A stretch of DNA of 8,090 bases from Spirochaetaceae bacterium. Its GTDB lineage: Bacteria; Spirochaetota; Spirochaetia; PWKH01. Within the stretch, counting starts at the first letter, position 1, and each line of letters begins with the position of its first letter. This document shows, piece after piece, positions 1-4,910 of this stretch. The notes under the pieces were generated by a model. The model did not search any database. It saw nothing but the letters and a program-made list of their open reading frames with translations, and was not told the DNA's origin. The translations under genes and the position numbers were made by a program. Location: NCBI GenBank assembly GCA_003557605.1, contig PWNW01000008.1, positions 1 through 8,090 on the forward strand, in the 5' to 3' direction.

Positions 1-362
1 AGGCCCGCCATCATGGAGCCGCACATAGCCTCCATATCGAAGCTCCAGGCATTCACAGCACCGATCTGATGAGCAACGTGAAGCCCTGCAAGCCAGCAGG
101 GATAGTCCTTGTGCTGCGCTCCGTTCCAGATCACCAGGTCAACTTCTTCAGGGCCGATCCCTGCGTCCTCCAGGGCCTTCTGTGCAGCCCTGATACCCAT
201 CATGCTGGTGGTGTCTCCCTCTCCGGGAACGGTCTTCTCTCTGATGCCGAACTTCTCGGCGATGACCGGTTCAGGTATACCGGTCATCGCCGAGAGATCC
301 CCGGAGGTGAGGCGCTGCTCAGGAATATAGGTCCCGATTCCCATGATGCCTACCTGCTCCAT
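1..362 (-). CDS. KASIII / HMG-CoA-synthase-like condensing enzyme, N-terminal 120 residues (cut by window edge)
   Basis: This is the N-terminal third of a thiolase-superfamily condensing enzyme of the FabH/3-oxoacyl synthase III and HMG-CoA synthase-like group. Translation from the ATG at 362 begins MEQVGIMGIGTYIPE, the usual first strand and loop of this fold. It continues with AEKFGIREKTVPG (about 35-47), GDTTS (49-53) and KALEDAGI (62-69). EAMCGSMMAG (111-120) places Cys114 where FabH has its catalytic cysteine. The start is preceded by GGGAG (372-376) at 9-nt spacing. The remaining 60-70% of the protein, including the expected His/Asn residues, lies beyond the left edge. It sits 85 bp downstream of the CoA-transferase on the same strand and has its own putative operator and -10 box. 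The text resembles archaeal-type HMG-CoA synthase (GxxEKxVPG) as much as FabH. The fold is secure; the substrate and exact reaction are not. Confidence 0.85.
   Translation of the reverse strand, partial: MEQVGIMGIGTYIPEQRLTSGDLSAMTGIPEPVIAEKFGIREKTVPGEGDTTSMMGIRAAQKALEDAGIGPEEVDLVIWNGAQHKDYPCWLAGLHVAHQIGAVNAWSFDMEAMCGSMMAG
254..295. repeat. Perfect 17-bp inverted repeat with 8-nt loop inside the condensing-enzyme gene
   Basis: The arms 254-270 and 279-295 are exact reverse complements (the arm contains CTCGGCGATGACCGGT), separated by the loop TCAGGTAT. In the mRNA this lies about 68-109 nt after the A of the start codon and would form a long GC-rich hairpin. It encodes the segment LSAMTG-IPE-PVIAEK, which is otherwise ordinary for the family, so it is not an obvious insertion. 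It could modulate translation or mRNA decay, or form a DNA cruciform. Only the symmetry itself is seen. Confidence 0.9.
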
Positions 363-421
363 GACGTTACGCTCCCAGGCTGAATGGTGAATCTTTTCTC
401 AAACCACAGTATAATGCCCAT
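350..421 (-). CDS. Possible 23-residue small ORF upstream of and overlapping the condensing-enzyme start
   Basis: An ATG at 419-421 is preceded by an excellent Shine-Dalgarno sequence, GGAGGAG (430-436), at 8-nt spacing. It opens a frame beginning MGIILWFEKRF that ends at a TAG (350-352), 13 bases past the condensing-enzyme start and in a different frame. This arrangement could couple translation of the condensing enzyme to the upstream CoA-transferase gene on read-through mRNA. No recognisable peptide family is apparent and the ORF may be fortuitous. A transcript starting from the local -10 box (408-413) would begin downstream of this ATG and would not carry it. Confidence 0.25.
   Translation of the reverse strand: MGIILWFEKRFTIQPGSVTSWSR
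388..401 (-). promoter_or_regulatory. Predicted TetR operator, condensing-enzyme gene
   Basis: On the minus strand this reads TGAGAAAAGATTCA, a full match to the window's shared element TGAGA-N3-GATTCA. It begins 6 bp downstream of a TATACT -10 box and ends 25 bp before the ATG at 362. The flanking bases (GTTTGAGAA, then CATT) also resemble those at the thiolase operator. The binding protein is inferred to be the tandem TetR regulator encoded at 1852-3006. Confidence 0.6.
408..413 (-). promoter_or_regulatory. -10 box TATACT of a possible internal promoter
   Basis: TATACT on the minus strand is identical to the -10 boxes of the thiolase and first-hydrolase promoters and sits just upstream of the operator. 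No TTGACA-like -35 is found 16-18 bp upstream, where the sequence is the purine-rich GGAGGAG region. The promoter would therefore be weak or activator-dependent, and the gene may mainly be read through from the CoA-transferase promoter. Confidence 0.35.
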
Positions 422-447
422 AGGTTCTGCTCCTCCGGTCTGTCCTG

Positions 448-1767
448 CTAGATGAATCCGAGCTTTTTGGCCTGGAACGTAAGCTCATCCCGGAAATCCG
501 GGTGAGCTATAGATATTAATGACTTAGCCCTGGCGCGGACTGTACGTCCCCTGAGGCGGGCTGTGCCGTATTCGCTGACCACGCAGTCCACATCGTGTCG
601 GGGAACCGTCACGATCGATCCCTGAGCCAGCATCGGGGCAATGGTTGACACTGTCCCCTTCTTAGCCGTTGACCGCAGGGCAATGATCCCCTTGCCTCCC
701 CTGCTCATGGATGCTCCCCGGTGGGTATCAAGCTGTCCTCCTGCTCCTGAGAACTGCACCGGCCCCAGGGACTCCGAACATACCTGCCCGGTCAAATCCA
801 CCGACAAGGTGGTATTGATGCTGATCATCTGATCGTTCTTTGCTATCACGTAGGGGTCGTTCACGTACCGTCCCCTGAGAATGAATATCCCCGGGTTGTT
901 TTCCATCCAGGAATACATCCGCTGGGTCCCCAGGCCGAAGGTGCATACCGACACACCCGTCCAAAGGGTCTTTTTCTCATTGGTCACCACCCCTGCGTCC
1001 ATGAGATCGATCATCGACTCGGTGAACATCTCCGTGTGGATCCCCAGATCCTTTTTATTCATCAAAAGGGCTGCCACCGCGTTGGGAATACCCCCAATGC
1101 CGATCTGCACCGTAGCTCCGTCGGGAACAAGTTCTGCAATATGGGATGCTATCATCTCTTCAGTCTTGGAGGGAGGAAGCACCGGAATGACCGGCAGATC
1201 GTACTCGCATTCCACCACCTGGTCAGCCTGGCGCAGGGAGACCTGGGTCTCTCCGAATATCCAGGGGACATTGGGGTTCACCTCCAGCACCACCCGATCG
1301 GCAATGTCCATGACATCCTGTTCATACACATTGGAGAGCCCCAGGTTGAAAAATCCCGACTTCTCCTGCATCGGGGTCACCTGCCCCCAGAACACCAGAT
1401 AGCTGCCCTCCTCCTTTTCAGCAAGGGCCTTCTCCATCCCGGCGCTGTGGAGGTTGTTGGGCATATAGTCAACACTGGCAAGTCCTGCAGCCTTTGCAGC
1501 ACGGGCCGAGGGCCCGTAGAACCAGCTGTCGTTGCAGAAGGTCTTTTCGTACTGCTTATCCTCACAGAAGGGAAAGCTGCCCAGATTCAGGCAGGAGCCT
1601 ATCTTGAGAAACTCAAAGTGGTCCTGGTACTTGTGCACTTCCGATAGGAATCCCCGGGATTCCATTGCGGCCATGCTTACGATGACCACTGCCCGCTTCG
1701 GCAGGGAGAGGATAGCCTCCTCCAGGGTGACATGTTTTCTTTTATACTGTTCCTTCCAGGTGCTCAT
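448..1767 (-). CDS. Acetyl-CoA hydrolase/transferase family protein (4-hydroxybutyrate CoA-transferase-like)
   Basis: This cytoplasmic enzyme is predicted to move CoA between acyl-CoAs and a free acid such as acetate, butyrate, 4-hydroxybutyrate or a keto acid. Its 439 residues are the full length of the AbfT/Cat-type family. QIGIGGIPNAV (221-231) is the conserved glycine-rich segment of the C-terminal domain. HTEMFTESMIDL (244-255) carries Glu246, at the position of the glutamate that forms the CoA thioester intermediate. GAGGQLD (341-347) and VSEYGTARLRG (397-407), followed by ISIAHPDFRDEL (418-429), are C-terminal signatures of the family. The ATG at 1767 has an AGGAAG Shine-Dalgarno at close spacing. 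The gene has its own strong promoter carrying the shared operator and precedes the condensing enzyme. The acid specificity cannot be read from sequence; a hydrolase activity is possible but less likely given the context. Confidence 0.93.
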   Translation of the reverse strand: MSTWKEQYKRKHVTLEEAILSLPKRAVVIVSMAAMESRGFLSEVHKYQDHFEFLKIGSCLNLGSFPFCEDKQYEKTFCNDSWFYGPSARAAKAAGLASVDYMPNNLHSAGMEKALAEKEEGSYLVFWGQVTPMQEKSGFFNLGLSNVYEQDVMDIADRVVLEVNPNVPWIFGETQVSLRQADQVVECEYDLPVIPVLPPSKTEEMIASHIAELVPDGATVQIGIGGIPNAVAALLMNKKDLGIHTEMFTESMIDLMDAGVVTNEKKTLWTGVSVCTFGLGTQRMYSWMENNPGIFILRGRYVNDPYVIAKNDQMISINTTLSVDLTGQVCSESLGPVQFSGAGGQLDTHRGASMSRGGKGIIALRSTAKKGTVSTIAPMLAQGSIVTVPRHDVDCVVSEYGTARLRGRTVRARAKSLISIAHPDFRDELTFQAKKLGFI

Positions 1768-1793
1768 ACCGCTTCCTATCGATAACTTATTAA

Positions 1794-1807
1794 TGAATCA
1801 CCTCTCA
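1794..1807 (-). promoter_or_regulatory. Predicted TetR operator, CoA-transferase promoter
   Basis: The minus-strand sequence TGAGAGGTGATTCA is identical to the operator at the dehydrogenase promoter. The identity extends to 17 bp, 1793-1809 versus 4790-4806. Its first T is the last base of the -10 box, so a bound protein would cover the transcription start. Confidence 0.7.
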
Positions 1808-1834
1808 TTTTAATCCAGAATCGGTCCCTGTCAA
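1807..1834 (-). promoter_or_regulatory. Promoter of the CoA-transferase gene
   Basis: A perfect -35 TTGACA (1829-1834) and a TAAAAT -10 (1807-1812) are separated by 16 bp on the minus strand. Immediately upstream is an almost pure T tract in the transcribed direction (about 1835-1850), lying between the regulator stop codon and the -35. It could act as an UP element. The operator follows directly, giving the layout of a strong but repressible promoter. Confidence 0.75.
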
Positions 1835-1851
1835 GAAAAAAAGAAAAAATA

Positions 1852-3006
1852 TTACTCCATCCTGATTCCCCGGCAGATCAGCCGGCCAAGTTCTGAGACT
1901 GTTTGAATGGTATGGTCAATGCTTTTACTGAAAAAATACTCTATACCAAGGTGGTGTGCGATGCCGGTGAGGAAATTCGCCGCCAGGACAGGGTTCGCAA
2001 CCCTCAGGTTCCTGAGGTTCTTCACGTACCCCTGCTCAAAGGTGTCATAGTACTCCCGTGCGGCGTCCCGGATCACAAATTCCGCCTCCCTGACGATCTG
2101 GTAGTTCTGCACATGGGTGGTAAAGTACTGCAGGAAGATGATCCATCCCTGAAGCTCCTGCTCGAACCGTGAGAGCCCGGAATCTAAATTTGACGAGATA
2201 TACCCCCTCAGGCCTCGGTTGAGAAACTGGATCACTTCAGCAAAGAAATCCTCTTTGCTCTCGAAATTAATATAGAAGGTACCTACGGCATACCCGGCAC
2301 TGCGGCAGATTTCATAGACATTCACCGCATGGTACCCCTTTTCCCCGATCAGGTCCCTTCCGGCAATCAGCAGGCGGGTCTTCGTGTCTGCTGATGCAGC
2401 ATCCTCATAGGCCGGCCCAAGGGTCTTATTCAGGCATTGGGGGTCCCATGGACCGGGGTCCTGATAGATGCCCCCGGAAACCGCATCAATGAGATCATCA
2501 GCGGTGATCTGAGTTTCTGAAAAGAAGGGCCTTCTGAGCATGAACCGCAGACTACCCACCAGAAAGATATACTCCTCAATGGTGACCTCCCTGCGGAAGA
2601 TCAGCTTCATTGCCTCCATATAGCTGCGCTTCAGCCGTTTTTCATACTCGGGATATCGGTACTCCCCTTCACGGAATATGTTTATATAGGCAGAATCCTC
2701 TCTGCTGCTTGTCAGCACAAGTTCATAGAACATCCTCAGCCGATCGGTCACCGTCTCACCTGTGATAGAGGCAAGGCGCTTCTCAACCGCATCAAGAAAG
2801 CCTTCAAGGATGCTTTTTATCAGCTCCTCCTTGCTGCGGAAGTAGCAGTAGAACACCCCGTTGGACAATCCGCTGTGACGGCAGATCTCCGCAATTGAGA
2901 TGCCCTCATACCAGTTCTCTGAGAAGAGGGCCACCGCCGAGTCAGTAAGCCGCTGCCTTGTATCCGCAGAACCGTCACTGCTTCTTCTCTTTCTCTGCTG
3001 TTTCAA
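1852..3006 (-). CDS. Tandem TetR-family regulator with two TetR DNA-binding domains in one chain
   Basis: This 384-residue protein is about twice the usual TetR length of roughly 200. The first TetR domain spans about 16-62 (TRQRLTDSAVALFSE, then ISIAEICRHSGLSNGVFYCYF, with SKEELI). A second complete TetR domain spans about 208-255 (TKTRLLIAGRDLIGEKGY, then VYEICRSAGYAVGTFYINF, with SKEDFF). Each is followed by an all-helical ligand/dimerisation-type region (63-200 and 256-384). The recognition helices differ: LSNGVFY at 47-53 against YAVGTFY at 239-245. The start is TTG, supported by GGAG at 7-nt spacing and by the full first domain. A strong promoter with an operator-like site lies just upstream, suggesting autorepression. 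It is flanked by acyl-CoA genes that share that site, so I infer it is their repressor with a CoA-thioester or acid ligand. The ligand is unknown. Confidence 0.93.
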   Translation of the reverse strand: MKQQRKRRSSDGSADTRQRLTDSAVALFSENWYEGISIAEICRHSGLSNGVFYCYFRSKEELIKSILEGFLDAVEKRLASITGETVTDRLRMFYELVLTSSREDSAYINIFREGEYRYPEYEKRLKRSYMEAMKLIFRREVTIEEYIFLVGSLRFMLRRPFFSETQITADDLIDAVSGGIYQDPGPWDPQCLNKTLGPAYEDAASADTKTRLLIAGRDLIGEKGYHAVNVYEICRSAGYAVGTFYINFESKEDFFAEVIQFLNRGLRGYISSNLDSGLSRFEQELQGWIIFLQYFTTHVQNYQIVREAEFVIRDAAREYYDTFEQGYVKNLRNLRVANPVLAANFLTGIAHHLGIEYFFSKSIDHTIQTVSELGRLICRGIRME

Positions 3007-3047
3007 TCAGCTGCTCCTTTTGACTCTGCCGGTGTTTTGATGACACC

Positions 3048-3061
3048 TGAATCTTATCTCA
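3048..3061 (-). promoter_or_regulatory. Predicted autoregulatory operator of the tandem TetR gene
   Basis: The minus-strand sequence TGAGATAAGATTCA fits TGAGA-N3-GATTCA exactly but diverges from the other copies downstream (GGTGTCA). It starts 3 bp past the -10 box and lies in the 5' untranslated region of the regulator gene. Confidence 0.65.
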
Positions 3062-3064
3062 CGT

Positions 3065-3093
3065 ATTATGTTTCAGCGGCCCATGGATGTCAA
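3065..3093 (-). promoter_or_regulatory. Promoter of the tandem TetR gene
   Basis: A perfect TTGACA -35 (3088-3093) and a CATAAT -10 (3065-3070) have the ideal 17-bp spacing on the minus strand. The first-hydrolase promoter starts only 8 bp away on the other strand, so the two are back to back. Confidence 0.75.
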
Positions 3094-3101
3094 CATCGTC
3101 C

Positions 3102-3131
3102 TTGCACCCCGGGTCTCTGCAGTGCTATACT
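3102..3131 (+). promoter_or_regulatory. Promoter of the first alpha/beta hydrolase
   Basis: TTGCAC (3102-3107) and TATACT (3126-3131) are spaced 18 bp apart on the plus strand and give a start near 3138. This rules out longer upstream starts for the gene and gives a leader of about 20 nt to the ATG at 3158. No full copy of the shared operator is present here. Confidence 0.55.
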
Positions 3132-3157
3132 GCTCCATATTTCATGCGAGGCACCCT

Positions 3158-3982
3158 ATGACCATGGATATCAACGGCACAGGAATTACCTATGAACTTT
3201 GGGGAGATCCGAAACACCCTGAAACCCTGGTATTCCTCAACGGAGTAATGGCATCATACTCCAGCTGGGGTGAATATGCTGCAGAGCTCTCCCGTCTTCC
3301 CTGCAGAATACTGCTCCACGATTTCCGCGGGCAGCTTCTCTCCCCGACGGATGACGGTCCCTGGGAATTCAGCCGGCATGCCCGGGACCTTGAAGAGCTC
3401 ATGGACCGCCTGGACATCCCTTCGGCCCACCTGATCGGCACCAGCTACGGCGGGGAAGCGGCCATGGATTTTGCCGCCTCACGGCCGGAGCGGACGAAAA
3501 GCATCACCGTTATTGATTCAGCCTCCGAAATTGACGAGCACCTGAGATGCTCCGTGGAAAGCTGGATCACCGCTGTCCGGACAGCCAGGGGAAGTGAATT
3601 CTTCAGCCTGGTGATGCCCTTCCTCTACAGCGGAGGCTTCATTGCAGAGCACCGGGAGATGCTGAACTCCCGCGCTCATGCCATGGAATCGCTTCCCGAA
3701 TCCTACTACCTCGGCCAGGAATATCTCTACCGGACATTCCTGACCCTGGATCTCACTGATTCCCTGAAGCACATTCAGTGTCCCGCATTGGTAATCTGCG
3801 GAGAAGAGGACATCCTCAAGCCCCCGAAATTCTCCTCCCTGATATCCCGAAGCATCCCCCAAAGTGAATACGTCCTGCTCCCGGAATGCGGCCATGCGGC
3901 GTTCATTGAGAAACCCCGGGAAATCATGTCCATGCTCTTCGGGTTCCTGGCCAAGCAGGGGCTTCACCCCGAGGCTACTTAG
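3158..3982 (+). CDS. Alpha/beta-fold hydrolase
   Basis: A 274-residue cytoplasmic alpha/beta hydrolase with no signal peptide. The strand and oxyanion segment is TLVFLNG (23-29), with NG where HG is usual. The DFRGQ loop is at 55-59 and the nucleophile elbow is GTSYGG (94-99, Ser96). GEEDIL (215-220) supplies Asp218 and CGHAAF (244-249) supplies His246, so the triad is complete. A helical lid lies at about 125-200. I chose the ATG at 3158, which has GAGG at 6-nt spacing, because the longer frame from 3068 begins upstream of the promoter; the ATG at 3164 is also possible. The gene diverges from the tandem TetR gene and overlaps the tail of the dehydrogenase by 8 bp. It could hydrolyse an ester, lactone or thioester that feeds the module. 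Its substrate is unknown. Confidence 0.9.
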   Translation: MTMDINGTGITYELWGDPKHPETLVFLNGVMASYSSWGEYAAELSRLPCRILLHDFRGQLLSPTDDGPWEFSRHARDLEELMDRLDIPSAHLIGTSYGGEAAMDFAASRPERTKSITVIDSASEIDEHLRCSVESWITAVRTARGSEFFSLVMPFLYSGGFIAEHREMLNSRAHAMESLPESYYLGQEYLYRTFLTLDLTDSLKHIQCPALVICGEEDILKPPKFSSLISRSIPQSEYVLLPECGHAAFIEKPREIMSMLFGFLAKQGLHPEAT

Positions 3983-4772
3983 CCCGCTGCCTCGGGCCGT
4001 AGGTCACTCCTCCGGTAATTTCTATGGTAGTCCCGTCAATGGCCTCATTGCTCATCACATAGACCATCAGGTCGGCAATCTCCTCCGGGTCAATGAGCCG
4101 CCCGATGTGCACGTCCTTCAGGATCGCGTCAAGGGCATCCTGGTTCATGTTCTTAAGCATCGGGGTTCCCACAAATCCCGGGGCTATGCCTACTACCCGG
4201 ATGCCCTTAATGCCCTTCATATGGAATTCCCCGGCCAGGATCTTGGGCCACAGTCCTACGGATGCCTTGGTGGTGGAGTAGTTGAGCTGTCCCACCTGAC
4301 CGCACCGGTTCACCGATGAGATGGTGAACAGCACGCCTTCCCATCCGTTGTCCGCCATCAGCGATGCAGCCTCCCTGATTGTCAGAAAGGTCCCGGTGAG
4401 ATTAATGTCCAGCACCGACTGGAACTGCTCCAGGGACATCACCTTCTTTACCTTTCCGGTCTCCCGGTCAGTATTGATCATCAGTCCGTCCCTGATGATC
4501 CCTGCACAGGGAATGACCGAATGAACGGCACCCCAGGTCTCTGCCGCTCCCTTCATGAAAACTGTCACGGACTGTTCGTCGGAGACGTCAACCTGGGCGG
4601 ATGAGGCCTCGCCGCCATGATCTGCAATGTCACGGGCTGTCTGTTCTGCCAGGGAGAGCTCTATGTCCCCCAGATGCACCCGTGCACCCCTCTGTGCGAA
4701 GACCCGTGCCGCTGCGGCTCCGATGCCGCTTCCTGCTCCGGTTATGACTACGGTTTTTCCCCTGATATCCAT
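3975..4772 (-). CDS. NAD-type short-chain dehydrogenase/reductase (FabG / 3-hydroxyacyl dehydrogenase-like)
   Basis: A classical SDR of 265 residues. TGAGSGIG (11-18) is the dinucleotide-binding motif. Asp36, at the end of the second strand (VHLGDIE), favours NAD over NADP. PCAG (88-91) replaces the usual NNAG. Asn124, Ser152, Tyr165 and Lys169 (YSTTK) form the catalytic tetrad. The segment DRETGKVKKVMSLEQF (102-117) is a small insertion before the helix that carries Asn124, seen in some FabG-like oxidoreductases. The likely reaction is oxidation of a 3-hydroxyacyl-CoA or 3-hydroxy acid, or the reverse. The ATG at 4772 is chosen over an upstream in-frame ATG at 4832 because it has GGAG at 5-nt spacing and because the promoter occupies 4804-4832. 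It is divergent from the thiolase and shares the operator element with it. The precise substrate is inferred only from context. Confidence 0.92.
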   Translation of the reverse strand: MDIRGKTVVITGAGSGIGAAAARVFAQRGARVHLGDIELSLAEQTARDIADHGGEASSAQVDVSDEQSVTVFMKGAAETWGAVHSVIPCAGIIRDGLMINTDRETGKVKKVMSLEQFQSVLDINLTGTFLTIREAASLMADNGWEGVLFTISSVNRCGQVGQLNYSTTKASVGLWPKILAGEFHMKGIKGIRVVGIAPGFVGTPMLKNMNQDALDAILKDVHIGRLIDPEEIADLMVYVMSNEAIDGTTIEITGGVTYGPRQRAK

Positions 4773-4790
4773 ATGTACTCCTTTAAATGA

Positions 4791-4804
4791 TGAATCACCT
4801 CTCA
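4791..4804 (-). promoter_or_regulatory. Predicted TetR operator, dehydrogenase promoter
   Basis: TGAGAGGTGATTCA on the minus strand begins at the last base of the -10 box. Together with the downstream TCATTTA it forms an inverted repeat with the thiolase operator on the other side of the divergent region: AAATGATGAATCA (4785-4797) is the reverse complement of 4883-4895. Confidence 0.7.
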
Positions 4805-4832
4805 TTATGAAGCGGCTCGGCACATCTGTCAA
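4804..4832 (-). promoter_or_regulatory. Promoter of the dehydrogenase gene
   Basis: A perfect TTGACA -35 (4827-4832) and a CATAAT -10 (4804-4809) with 17-bp spacing on the minus strand. The -35 boxes of this promoter and the thiolase promoter are only 12 bp apart, so the two polymerases would sit back to back. Confidence 0.75.
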
Positions 4833-4844
4833 GGAAGAAATTTA

Positions 4845-4872
4845 TTGACAATTAAAGCTGTAATGCTATACT
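4845..4872 (+). promoter_or_regulatory. Promoter of the thiolase-hydrolase operon
   Basis: A perfect TTGACA -35 (4845-4850) and a TATACT -10 (4867-4872) spaced 16 bp apart. The predicted start near 4879 lies inside the operator. The thiolase Shine-Dalgarno AGGAG follows at 4901-4905. Confidence 0.75.
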
Positions 4873-4875
4873 GTT

Positions 4876-4889
4876 TGAGAACTGATTCA
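4876..4889 (+). promoter_or_regulatory. Predicted TetR operator, thiolase promoter
   Basis: TGAGAACTGATTCA, followed by TCATTTA, fits the shared element and begins 3 bp after the -10 box. It would cover the transcription start, the expected position for simple repression. Confidence 0.7.
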
Positions 4890-4910
4890 TCATTTAATTC
4901 AGGAGTTTTC

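Noticed and set aside
69..383. Rightward open frame of 104 codons at the left edge.
   Set aside because: It runs antisense to the condensing-enzyme gene, which has a catalytic-cysteine motif and a good start. No independent signals support it.
1869..1884. CCGGC-N6-GCCGG hairpin near the end of the tandem TetR gene, followed by a T-rich tract at 1835-1850, as a terminator.
   Set aside because: The hairpin is inside the coding sequence and more than 15 nt from the T tract. The tract is better explained as AT-rich sequence upstream of the CoA-transferase -35.
3131..3144. Sixth operator-like sequence at the first-hydrolase promoter (TGCTCCATATTTCA).
   Set aside because: It sits in the same register to the -10 box as the dehydrogenase and CoA-transferase sites, but matches only 6 of the 11 fixed bases. 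I do not count it as a site without binding data.
3081..3176. Imperfect direct repeat CCATGGAT(G/A)TCAAC at 3082-3095 and about 3163-3176.
   Set aside because: One copy is in the promoter region and the other in the hydrolase N terminus. There is one mismatch in 14 bp and no other shared flank, so it is probably chance.
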